A stretch of DNA of 64,000 nt. Origin: Trichostrongylus colubriformis. Taxonomy: Eukaryota; Nematoda; Chromadorea; Rhabditida; Trichostrongylidae. A program made the position numbers and the translations under genes. The stretch lies in the NCBI GenBank assembly GCA_963978905.1, contig OZ022261.1, forward strand, positions 37,404,130 to 37,468,129, read 5' to 3'. Shown in pieces: positions 22,859 to 34,284 of the stretch; the first letter of the stretch is position 1; each line of letters begins with the position of its first letter. The notes below the pieces were generated by a model that did not search any database, was not told the DNA's origin, and worked only from the letters and a program-made list of their open reading frames with translations.

Positions 22859-25800
22859 CTATCCAGTCCGTCACCTCTTATAAAAACACGAAAATGCTTC
22901 CCTATTTATGACAAACCTTATGTTTCCTTCAGTTAGTTGAATGATCTGAGAACACAAATGGATAGAAAGAACTCGCAAGTACGACCACAATGTTATGTAC
23001 ATAATAAAAAAGTTGGGAATGTAAAAGCCTAATCTTTCACGATTCTCTGTGATTCCGCTTCAAGCTAGTTACGAGTGATATCGCTATTAAGAATTTTGAG
23101 AAATAGATGTGATCACTTAATTAATGCTGCTTCGAAGAAGCCTTTAAGAGCAAAACACGATTCCCCTTCACTACAGTAGAACTCACTGAAGCAGCAAATC
23201 CAGAACAGCAAAGGGATAACAGCGCACAGCGATAAGGAGAGAGCATTCTAGAAGTAACCACTGTTGCAACAAAATGTATAAAATTGTAATTCAAAAAGTT
23301 GGAAGTAAACTGACTTATTGATGATCCTTTAGTTCATTTTGCATGATTGATAGCCGATTTTACCATGCAAATCCTAATGAAACTCTGGAGACCTTCCAGA
23401 TTAAGCCGGTTATAAGCCTTCAATCTATCGAGAGTCTATCTATCGAGCAAATTGGACCCCTCGTGTATATGAGGTGAATAGATCGGAGGAAAAGCACCAG
23501 ATCGTTACTGGAGGTAACAACAAGATGGAAGAACAGCATACGAGCAAAAAAAATATTATGAAAAAAATACAAAATTGCACCGGTTAGCACCAGCAGCAAA
23601 TTTGTGTTGCTCAGTGTCGCATTCAAAAAATCAATCCATGAGGACTAGTTGTGTTGGTGAATCGGCTTATCGGTTATTTTTGGGCCTTTCTTCACTTCTT
23701 TAGGCTACTGAGGCATCCCAACACGATGACAAATGTTCACTCCAATCCTCTGAAGCTGATTACTCCTCCAGTGGATTCGCAAGTGTAAGCTGATTCATCC
23801 ATGACCTCCCGCAGCAGGAATAGGACACGTGTTTCGTCGCGAATCCTTGTTGCGATCCCTGTTCAAGAGACAGACATGGACTAAAATCGATAAAAAGTAA
23901 TTGGCTTGATATAACGGTTCCTGTGCTACGATAGGTTTTCCAGTGGCAAAAAAGGAAGGACGAAACTAAGGTGTTAACACACACGCACCTCCTCACTGAC
24001 ATGTCCACATAGTGATGGGTCACCACAGCTGTGACTTATGGAAATGTCACTGCTGCTAGGTATACTTGGTCAGGCTAGCGACTTCTAAAGGGGTCACATT
24101 CCACCTATACCTGTACGCTATTTTCATGCTCAATTCTCCTATGATATTTTCTATGAGTTTCTTTCAACGTTGTGAAGCTTACGATACGTCTTTTAACTGG
24201 CCACCATAGACACTGGAATACTATTCGGCAGTGGCTTTGCCCTAAATGGTCCATTACCTCCTCGAGGAACAATTCGTTCCACCGAATTCTCTCTTTCGTT
24301 TTATTTGAACTTTACCCAGTCAATACTAATATAGAAAAGCACTCGTCGTCTGGATTGCAGTTAGTGCTTTAGGAGTGTCAAAGAACGTGTGAATTTCTTT
24401 CGCTGTGAATCGACTGATTATTGTTTCTTATCGGATTTGTATATATTTTCGGAATCAGCTCACCGAGCTCTACGAGATGTACTACGAGTTTTTGGTTTTC
24501 ATGAACTCGGTACTAGGCCATTTTTTCACATTCTGAAAAGTTAGAGGGAAATTTTCTTGGAGCATGAACAGCTGGAAATGAAATATTTTCATAGATTTGA
24601 TCTAAGCTCACACATGAGTAGGAATTTTGAAGTTATGTCATTTCAGGCGAGCTCCCGTTCCTTGGTGTGGCCTGGTACCGAGTTCACGAAAACCAAACAC
24701 TCCCACCTTGTAGAACTCGATGACCTAATTCCAAAAATATATACAAGTCTGATGAATATATAATAATCAATAGATTTGAAGCGATAATAGACAAAAACGC
24801 GTTTTCGCGCGGTTTTTCACGCTTTTACGGCTCTAACTATACGCCAATCGGAGCCGGTAGTTCGTAAACCTTTTTTTTTTTCGCGGTTCCTACGTTGCCT
24901 GCACGTCTGTGCTCGATTGGTGATTATTTCATTTCACGCTTTGTTTCTTTTCGCTCCATATAGTAACTAATTTTCTAATTCTATCAGATTTTCTAGAAAC
25001 TTATTTCCCATAAAGGGCATAGCATGTGCTTCATTTCATCGGCTTTCGTTTTGTCTTCCCTATTCCTAATGCAAATCTACTTCAGTCCTTCATTCTTATT
25101 ATGAGCTACGGTACTACCCATACTCCTTGGCCTGCATCCCTATCGAGGCGCAGAAGGATGAGATACAGGAGTTGACTAGGCATGGTAAACTAATCTAAGC
25201 TAATGAGGGTGGAAGTAAGCTAGCCATCTAGAGGGGGTGTAAGATGTCCTTAGAGTTTCATGTTCCATCTTCCACCATACTATTTGTGTCTCTTCCCAAA
25301 TTGCTACGCTTTTGTGTAACAATTGGCATCGCACACAAACAATATGGTAGAAAATCGAAATTAAAACTTTTAGGGTCCGCTAGGAAGTGCCCACCTAGGT
25401 ACCATAAGTTTATTTATGCTTCACAGTTCCTCATGATATCCCTGTCTGTCCCAAATCTCAAGATGCGTCCTACCAATCACTTGTGCAATAAAGGTTGACT
25501 CCGCCCACTGTCATAGTGCCAGAGTAATTAGTACATTTGCAGCCACTGAGGAATGTTTGACATTGTTATTAAAGCACTGGATGCACTTTGCAGTTTTGGT
25601 AAGTGCGGTCACCGGTGTAGGTCAACACCGATCAATAACTTTTTAAGGACGTCTTGTCACTTGAAGAGAGTATTGAAAACTTTTGTAGTACACAGGTTCC
25701 ATTGTTTCGGGAGCCGCCAACATGATGTTCGGGACCATCTTCTGGAGCAAGGCACTGGAATAGGGGTAGGTTATCCTTTTTCAACGAATCACGAAATTTC

Positions 25801-27984
25801 AACAAAAGTGGTTCAATGGTTTGTCATTTTGAGGTCTATCGTCATACGGTAATCTGCGGAGAGTGGGAGTATAAACTTCAGCCATCTGAATGTTGGAAAC
25901 TACCCATGGCAATCGAAAGTGTCCAGCATGACTAACTGTAAACTGTACAGAACATCATGAAGCCTGTCATAATTGCTGTCACTTCTGGTGCTCTGAAGTA
26001 TTACAGGTTCTTCTATAACAGTTTATTGTATGTGTTTGTAATCATGACCAACCTCATGAAGGTATCTCAAAAATAAAGCCTAAGTGTTTTTAGATACTTA
26101 TATACGAACAATTGCTTTTTATTCCATTAACAGCACATTTGGCGGTAATCAAAGTGCTCCAGTGCTCTCTACGGCAGATAGGTCGCTCGTGCATGTAGAT
26201 AATCGGAGTCGTCCATGTAAATACGATGACTCTCATTCTACTGAAAAACACTAGTAGATGCAGTACAAATACAGGGACATGAAAAAACCGAGAAATTACC
26301 ATTGTTCCAAAGCAGAAATTGAAAAAAACTGGAAAAAGAGCAACTCGTTTGAGTTCCCGCCGTGAAACATTTGAACAACCGTCGGCGTGCACAGCACAGT
26401 CAAATTGAACATTGCATATATCATTTGGAAGAAATCTTTCTGCTCTACGAAAATTGATGTTTACTCTTGAGGTATTAGAATGGGGACAATGTTTAGGCTG
26501 GCAAAGGGGTAGGTCCAGCCAACTAAAATTGATCAAACCGGCAATTACTTGAAACACTATATTTCACTTTTAGAAAATCAACAACCATGTGTCCCTCACT
26601 TAGCTTTGAACTCTTCTGCATTTTCCAATATTTATTTGATCAAAAAGTGCCGTCCTTTTTACAAATTCTTTTTTCCGGAAGCACCCTCGTTTATTCAAAT
26701 TGAAAATTTTCCTTGTAAATAGCTTGCTCAGCACTGCTTCATAAACCATTCGAAATGATTTGTACTGCCTGACAAAAATATGCTTCGTTTTTGTTTTGGC
26801 TGTGATCCATATTGGATTTTAAAACTGTGCTAGAACGGCCCAGTTGACATTATTGCGTAATATATTTTTTCAACAGAACTTAAAAAATCTAATGTTTCCC
26901 TATACCTACTCATAACCTCTACTAGACGTTTCATCACTCTCTCAACTGATCGGTCTAGAAAATTTCCTTGGCATACTTCGAAGCATGTCAAAATTTGCCG
27001 AGTTGTGGCGCAATAATTAAATGTGGAAAAAGAGTGACGTGACTTTTTGAGCAACCAGTTGGTAGAACTTGCAGAAGAATTGGGTGTGAGAACGGACACA
27101 CGATTAGTTGATTTTCCTAAAGTATATTATAACCTTTTAATTAATTGCCGGGTTGGTCAATTTTTGTCAACTACTTCGCTAACCTGTAAATTGGTCCCAT
27201 TATGACGCATACAGAAACTGAACATGTCGTTGGAGAGCAAAAATCTCTTCCAAATGATATATGACGTGCTGCAAAAACGAGCAATTTTATAGGAGAATTT
27301 TTGCTTGAAAAAAAACATTACAATGAAATGACCCAATGGGATGCGATTCGTGCTCAACAAATCAATGACTCATCTGCCCACAAGCGATGAAGTCAGCGTT
27401 TGCCGAGCACGGACCGGGTAATCCAGTACGTAGGGAATTTATCTTGGAATTTTCAAGCTTGAACTATGGGAACGCAACACACGCGCCGCGTATGCGGAAT
27501 TTATTCCGTATCGTAAGGATAAGTGTATGGCCATAGAAAAATATATTCAAAAGCAGCATAATTATCCGAGGTAGAGAACCTCGCCTGTGTATTATAGCAA
27601 AAAAAATCAAATTTCCATAAACGAATATGATCGGAGCGAAACAGAAAAGCATTAAATAAGCAATACGAGTAAGTCGGTAGTGAATCAAACATGACGACTG
27701 AATCCTGGTGGTTTACAAAATGGATTACATGTACGCGTTGCTATGTATTGCAAATATTGAAACAGATATCGGGATTTCGTCATTATTCATGGCCTAAAAA
27801 CCTTGCAGTTTTGTAGGAAAATAGGAGGCAACGAAAGCTAAACATAAATTTTTACATTTCCAATTCCATTTAGCCAAACAAATTCACCAGGAAGACATTA
27901 TATCATGCTTCGATTCGGTAATACATACACATAGTATGTCACAAACGCGGGAAGGCTTCCCGGAAAGCGTGCGCCTTTTTTATT
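22859..27984. other. Long stretch without a confident gene
   Basis: No repeat family or firm gene is visible. The longest frame is on the minus strand at 26090-26557 (155 codons, Cys-containing, one hydrophobic stretch). Further minus-strand frames at 26830-27099, 27157-27360 and 27464-27688 include hydrophobic segments such as YLMLFCFAPIIFVYGNLI. One exon-like piece has a TTTTTGCAG acceptor near 27282 and a GTTAGC donor near 27186. Together they could be remains of a multi-exon minus-strand gene, possibly a receptor, but phases were not reconciled. Confidence 0.25.
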
Positions 27985-28515
27985 TCTTCAGATCACTGAG
28001 GCATTCCAACACGGAATAAATCGGAACAAGAGGCGACCAATCGATACGTCGCAAACATGGAATCATCCCTGACAAGAAAGCTCTTCCAGGTCATGGCGCG
28101 CTTTTTGAAAACGGTTCTTTGCATGATATGAGGATACGTCCATGAATCATATAAATGATGTTCATTTTTGCTGAACGGCTCTACGAATGTTCCAAGGAAG
28201 GTTGATGATTCGATCCACACTGAAGACAGATTTCTGCAAAATTTGATTTTCAGATTCTGGTTCGTAAATATTTAGATGTGAAAATTAGTGCAATGATCAC
28301 TCTTAGGGTGTCGGGTTACTTCTAATAACCAATTTTCAGCGAATTTGACCGGCCATTTCTTTAGCTTGCCAGCGCTCATAACCTTTGAGCGAGGCATTCT
28401 TGCTCGAGAAGGATCCGATAATCGTGCTCAAAGAGTCGAAGTATCTCCAGAGGTGAATTTCTGGTCCAATCGAGATTTTGACCCAAATTGGAGAACTATT
28501 GGATTGACGTCTGGG
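27985..28515. repeat. Diverged relative of the 7735-9063 element
   Basis: Blocks occur in the same order as in the left part of the 1.33-kb element: GCTTTTTGAAAACGGTT, CCACACTGAAGACA, GCGCTCATAACC and TTTTGACCCAAATTGGA. The corresponding blocks there are GCTTTTTCAAAACGGTT, CCACTGAGGACA, ACGCTCATAACA and TTTTGACCCAAACTCGA. Identity between blocks is low, so this is an old copy or a different subfamily. The inverted right arm was not found. Confidence 0.5.
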
Positions 28516-28673
28516 TAGTACCTTCTTCGACTGCACGTTCTATGTAGGGGACGGCTACCACTTAACGGGAAATTCTTATTATTCCTTGTCAAATGCTAAC
28601 ATATAACGATATGCATTCACGCTGTGCATATTCTATTGATTATCATCGATGCGTTGGATATTAACTTCCTTAA

Positions 28674-29094
28674 AGGAATCGTCCACGGAAAATGAGTTTT
28701 TGTGTTACCCATACGTTTATGTTGTATTTGCCTAATGTGGGCCTCATGCAAAATTTCACGCGAAAAAATGTGAATTTGGCTGAGATACAGCACCACAAAG
28801 TGCGGTCCCAGTGGGCGGAGCCTAAGAGTAAAAGCCTCGTCCCGTCGTCCGCCGCCGTTGGGAACGAAGAGTGGGACTGTTTACGTAACCTTCTTTTCCT
28901 ACAATGCGTCTCCGACCACGGCGGAGACGGGACGAGGCTTTTTTCTTAGGCTCCGCCCACTGGGACCGCACTTTGTGGTGCTGTATCTCAGCCAAATTCA
29001 CATTTTTTCGCGTGATTTGCATGAGGCCCACATTAGGCAAATACAACATAAACGTATGGGTAACACAAAAACTCATTTTCCGTGGACGATTCCT
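28674..29094. mobile_element. Near-perfect palindromic MITE (copy 1)
   Basis: Two arms of about 185 bases, starting AGGAATCGTCCACGG and ending with its complement, flank a centre of about 45 bases. The arms are almost identical and include GGGCGGAGCC and AATGTGGGCCTCATGCA. The flanks read TTAA on both sides, consistent with a four-base TTAA target, although a TA target cannot be excluded because of the symmetry. There is no coding capacity. A truncated relative lies at 46109-46386. Confidence 0.85.
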
Positions 29095-30179
29095 TTAAAC
29101 AATAGAGAGAGCATACACACATGGCAACTCCACTTCCACAAAGTTAGGATCAAAATTTGGATTTTGCTAGAGATGTGCGCCTTAACGTATTTTGACCCCC
29201 AGGACACGAATTAATACTCATTCAGCACGGGCCGCTATGTACCCAAATAGTCAGGTTACCAAACTCGCTGAAAACTCGTAATTAGATCCAATTTGGCACG
29301 CTTTCAACGAATAATAAACATTGGCATAAAGAGGGACGTATGTAGATGAAAAACAGATTTAAAAATGTGAAAGTTTGCCAAAGACATGATCCGAACCGCA
29401 AACCCATCCTTATCATCCGCTCTAGAGTCCACCATTAAGTCTAGACAAACCTTTCGCTGCAGCAGCCTCTCGTTGCGGAGCAGTTATGAGACTGCTACGC
29501 ACTTCTAGTACATGCCACAGGTAAAATTTCTCTCTCGGTATTCTCTTTGTTTTGGATGTGCAATAGAAAATCACCTCTAAAATGTGCACATGCTCAAAGC
29601 TACAAAGAGTATGCGTTGCAATAGTTGAGTCAAAGTTTCTCTTTTGAAAAAAAAAATTTCTTCACTCCTTTTTCGGCACCTGTAGGGCAGCTCACAAAAA
29701 TGAACGCCAGTTATGTGTTTTATGCAGGTACCCCCATATGATAAAAACGCTTCCAGAAAGAGCTTCATGACCTTAAAGATTCCTTCGTGAGCGGCGCTCC
29801 AAGATGTGCGCGTGTACTTGACCATACCACTTCACACAAATTGATTTTCTGTTTACAAACAAATGCAGTCATAGGAACTATTAGTGAGTGGTACTGATGA
29901 AAATACTCCATCCACACAAGGACCATTAGCAAGTTGCAATTCGGAATGAACACGCAAAAGTTGCAGTGGGAATCTGTAGCCCTGAGACATGATAATCATT
30001 TGGCGACCAGCACTCTGACAAAGGACGCATATTCGGGACATGTGGCGCTGTTTCGATTAGAGTGGCTTGTAAACATTTTCCGGCGTTGAAAAACTGGTGG
30101 CCTTCACTTGAAGTCAACGGAAAGGCGCAGAGAGCCACGAAGTTTTAGATAAAGGGCATTCCTCAAAATATAAGGCCGT

Positions 30180-30790
30180 AATTAGGGAAGTTCTAGGAAA
30201 GAGGACTTGGTCATTTTGGTTGCCCATATCAGCGGAGATCTAGGGACGACGAAATCGCTGAAAGTGGTATTTCAACATCGTGTTGGCCCTTGAAACGTTT
30301 CCCTCGTAGAAAGCTGTCCGGACGCTTGAGGAAGTGGTAATTGGTGTGCCCAGGTCAGACGAGTATGGTGGATCTTGCGGTTTCGTAGCCCCGCTCATTC
30401 AACATTTTCAGGGTTGTTGTGCAACGGGGGCAGTGCGTTATCGTGAAAAAGGATAGGTCCTTTCGTCCTAGCCAGTAATGAGCTCATGACCTGCACTTTG
30501 GGATACATCTCGCAAGGTTTTCACAGCACTTTTCAGCCGTAATAGTTTCGCCGAGAACCATGAAGCTACAGTGGATCACAGCAGCCGCAGTCCACCATAC
30601 CGCCACCATGTTGAAGAAGCTGACCGCTACGAGCTTGGCCTTTGTTCAGCAACTGTGAAAATCATCGTCGATTGCTCTACAGAATCCGTTCTCATCGTGT
30701 CTCAATGAGGCTACGAAATGAATCGTTTGTTAGCCGGAGAAGGTGACCAGCTATCCTTCATTTTGGAGATTCCAGATTCAAATTTCATTC
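30180..30790 (-). pseudogene. Old mariner transposase relic
   Basis: Read on the minus strand, broken frames give an FHDNA-type second catalytic block near 30440. Then comes KMLNERGYET, then YHFLKRPDSFLRGKRF. The order matches the C-terminal half of mariner transposases of the SETMAR/Hsmar1 type (HDNA, then NELGYET, then YHFFKHLD). No terminal repeats were found and there are many stops. It is clearly older than copies A-C. Confidence 0.55.
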
Positions 30791-31421
30791 AAAATCATAA
30801 ACGTCACTTTTGAATAGAGCGAGGCGCGAGCTTCAGCAGTGTATGAGCGACCATAAGAAAGAGCCAAGAGAATGAGAGGAAATGGAGCATTCAAAGCCAC
30901 AAAAATTTTCCCAGTGACATAATAGTAACCCAATGAAGTACGGAATATTGCCATCCCGTACCAAATTGTACAATTACGGCATGCACGTGTATTTTAGTGA
31001 CACACGTTTTTTGATAGAAGAATCTTTTTTGAAGGCTTGCTCCCCAAACATGTCTCATCAGGATACCTTTCACAGCGAAAAAATCCATGGAAGAACCAAC
31101 CAAATAGTTATGCTTTTTGAAAAGATTACCGCTCTGTGACAATCAGATGATGATAACTGATGATATCCAATATTACGATTGGCAAATCTTATTTCGTAAA
31201 GGTCTGATAAAACATAAGATGCTCATTATCGGTGGTCAAAAACACCGTCAAAACCGGAAACAATCCAAAAATATGCGATGCGATCAATTATTATGATGGC
31301 AAGCAACCCGTACAGCAAATCCATGTCAAATATCTAATTTCAGGAGGTCACTTCCCCCGTGCAAGATTGGCCGTTTACATACGCATACTTCACCCCCACT
31401 GAACTGGAGTGTCAGTGGGAA

Positions 31422-31437
31422 GGGGGGGGGGGGGGGG
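31422..31437 (+). repeat. 16-base poly-G tract
   Basis: Sixteen consecutive G residues follow GTGGGAA. Poly-G runs of this length are prone to forming G-quadruplexes and to deletion in nematodes lacking the FANCJ-type helicase DOG-1. The length may also vary between reads. Confidence 0.95.
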
Positions 31438-31498
31438 TGACGATCATCACCAGTTAATTTCATTCAAAAGGGAATTAACACCGGTGACTAGGGATTAA

Positions 31499-32272
31499 CT
31501 GAGTGTAATGTCCATAAAGGAAAAAATCACGTAGCTTTTGTTATAGTACGAACTAAAACACTTATTATTAATGAAATGTACAATAGGTTGCAGAAAACGA
31601 AACGGATTCAGACTTGCTAATAAATCATATAAGCCTACTAATAACGTACTTATAAGTATTTCGAATTAAGGAATTACAAAATATTTCTTCAGAAAAAAAA
31701 GAGTTTGGTTTAATGGTGCTGTGGTGACCAGTCAGATACTGATGAGGGGGAATGATTGTAACATTTTCAAAAGTTATGATTTTGCAAAAAAAAAAAACAG
31801 TTGGAATAATGAATAAGAATAAGTCAGTAAAATAAATGGAATAAAAACTACCTGGTTGAATTATCAAAGCGCAAATATTAACCAACCTTACCATAGGATG
31901 GCATATTATTTTTAATCTCGATGAAATGTTATAGAATGCCCTTAAGGTAGTCATACAGGAGAATAGTTGTATCTTCGCACTTTTAATATGAGCTGCTATG
32001 GTCACAAGCTAAATTTCGATGTTCGAGGTAAAATGCAGGTATATAAACATTTTTGAGCAATCCACATACAAGTGTTCGCAACAAATTTTGCTGAGCTGTA
32101 ACGTTTTCTAATACTTGCAAATACGTTACTAATAAGCTTATATGGTTTATTAGCGAATCTGAATCCGTTTCTTTTTCTGCAACCTATTGTACATTTCATG
32201 AATGTGATAAGTGTCTAGTTCGTACTATAGCATAACTGCCTTAATTTGTTCCTTTATGGACATTTCACTCAG
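31499..32272. mobile_element. TTAA-flanked MITE with long inverted repeats
   Basis: TTAA at 31495-31498 and 32273-32276 flanks a 774-base element whose ends read CTGAGTGTAATGTCCATAAA and, on the other strand, CTGAGTGAAATGTCCATAAA. The inverted repeats extend about 160-180 bases on each side, including GAAATGTACAATAGGTTGCA. TTAA targeting is typical of piggyBac-type elements, so this is probably a piggyBac-mobilised MITE. The interior open frame (31625-32005) is AT-rich and not convincing. Confidence 0.75.
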
Positions 32273-32284
32273 TTAATGAAGTTG

Positions 32285-33611
32285 AGCGGTCTATAGCTGA
32301 CCTCTGCTAGTTAACTACTTTCTCGCACATGAGGTGCGAGGAAGTAATTAAGCGCTCGCACATGGGGTGTGAAGGAGGTCATTCGTACCAATGTGTACAC
32401 ACCCGGGTAACATAGCGTGATCATTCGGCACCCACCGCTGGAGATATGTGACCTACTGACCGATTCTTTGATTAGCTAAGTAGCGACAGCTAACTTTTAA
32501 CCGGATAATGCAAAATCCTTCACAAAGCCCTTCAAAATACAAGGGGCTTTGGAGTGGAAACAAGTAAGAACTCATCAAAAATATTACTACACTGGAAGTC
32601 TGAGAATGATGCCGAGTCCGGATCTAGTCATATACTCACTGGTTACGACTAAGACACGTACTCTGGAACATTCCAGGCTGAACCGACAGCGCGTGCGGTG
32701 TGTGACGCTTTGTGATGTTTCACCATCTGCTGTGACTCATTTCCGAGTTCGGCTCTAGTCATATGCACCGACAGCTACGACCAAGAAACGAACTCGGAAA
32801 CGATGGTCAACATCCATTTGCGAGTCCTTCGAAGAGCGACTATTTCCACAGGCCGATTAAGGAGCGCCATTTCGAGGTTAGCAGGGCTCAGTAAAATGCT
32901 GTGATATCACATTTACTAGATAGCAACAGCATCTACTAAGCCATGCTTGAGTTTATATAAACATTCCTATAGATGGAATAAATCTGACGCCAACGAATAA
33001 GTTGTAGCTAGCAGTGTGGCAAAAGTAGTGCGACGACAAGAATCTGAAAGACATGCCGTGGGTGTTTCGACAGGACCTATTTATGTGTGAGTTTGGCGCG
33101 CGATTTTGTTGTGTGACCGCCCCTTTTTTGTGTGGCGTAATGACTGACCATCGCCAAGTGACAAGTGGCCTTTGACACGAACAGACATGAGTATCACCTA
33201 TGGTCATGCTTTCATGTGAACATGGTTCTTACACAATTGATCTGTCACCTCAACCAAACCGGCGCCATCTGAGGTGTTTAGAAGTACCACAGATGGTGTC
33301 GGTCCATTACTCGGGCAGGAACGAACTTCCTCAAGCAGCAAGGGGTTTGAAGGGAGGGGATCTGGGGGGAGGGGGCTGGGAGAAATTGATGAAGGTCGAG
33401 CCTTTGACCTACGTGGAGAAAGCTCTGGTTGAACCATAGGAATATCAGTTTGCTGGAAAACTAATGAATATTGAGAGTACCTGTGGCTTTCCCATGCTTC
33501 AAATGCCCTTCTACAATTCGGTACATCCGGTATTTTTCAGTTAGAATTTGATAGCCAGTAATCGCCTCTACAGTGTTAGTTCTGCAAATGTTCGTGACAA
33601 GCATACAAGTA
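32285..33611. other. No gene; two diverged hairpin repeats
   Basis: Two related blocks of about 60 bases start near 32613 and 32743, with shared order GAGT.CGG.TCTAGTCATA then TACGAC.AAGA. The second can fold on TTTCCGAGTTCG and CGAACTCGGAAA. A shorter direct repeat, CTCGCACATG.GGTG, lies at about 32322 and 32353. No exon was recognised in the rest. Confidence 0.35.
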
Positions 33612-34280
33612 TTAGGTTGATCGAAAAGTTTTGATAGGGTTGAGATTTTTTTCTATTTTATTTTACAACTCAGCGAGTAATGCAGACTAATCAACAATAT
33701 AATAACCATCGTTAGTTATAACATTGTTCCATCCAGCGGGCAGGTCAGCGATTCTCTTCTCCCGGAATTAGAGGGTTAGGGACCGACCACTTGTCCAAGG
33801 TGGTCATAGTTGACGAATTTTTTTTTTGCTAGGAAAGCCTTAGGGGGCCGGAACAAGCGGTAATCTGAAGGGTCAGTGTCAGGGGAATAGGACGGATGTG
33901 GAACCTTGTCCCAACCTAGCTCTTCCAGTTTTGCACGGGTCCCTCACCTAGATAAAGAGACCTGTGCAAAATTGGAGGAGCTAGGTTGGGACACGGTTCC
34001 ACATGCACCCTATTCACCTGATACTGCCCCCTCAGATTACCACTTGTCCTGGCCCCTTGAGGCTTTCCTAGCAAAAAAAAATTCGTCACCTTGAACATGT
34101 GGTCGGTGACTTCTTTGGCTCCTAATCCTCCTAATTCTGGGAGAAGAAAATCGCTGACCTGCTCTTTAGGTGGGACAGTGTTATAACTAAAGATGGTTAT
34201 TATATTGTTGATTAGCATGCATTACTTGCTGAGAAATAGAAAAAAATCTCAACCCTATCAAAGTTTTCCGATCAACCTAA
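33612..34280. mobile_element. Palindromic mariner derivative, family 1 copy 1
   Basis: The element runs 669 bases between TA targets, with ends TTAGGTTGATCGAAAAG and its complement. Two inverted arms of about 320 bases meet at a spacer of about 20 bases near 33941-33961. The right arm encodes, on the plus strand, KLEELGWDTVPHAPYSPDT followed by APSDYHL, the final part of a mariner transposase with the third catalytic Asp. The left arm encodes the same on the minus strand. No N-terminal domain is present. The sister copy is at 50445-51125. Confidence 0.9.
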
Positions 34281-34284
34281 TAAT

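Noticed and set aside
23680..23830. Similarity of GGCATCCCAACACG to the 27990 region (GGCATTCCAACACG)
   Set aside because: Only one short block is shared, too little to call a repeat copy.
28692..29076. Identical short open frames on both strands (MSFCVTHTFMLYLPNVG)
   Set aside because: They are the two arms of the palindromic MITE, not genes.
32953..33439. Overlapping open frames on both strands around a purine-rich patch
   Set aside because: No splice signals or domains; the patch GGGGGGAGGGGGC explains the lack of stops.
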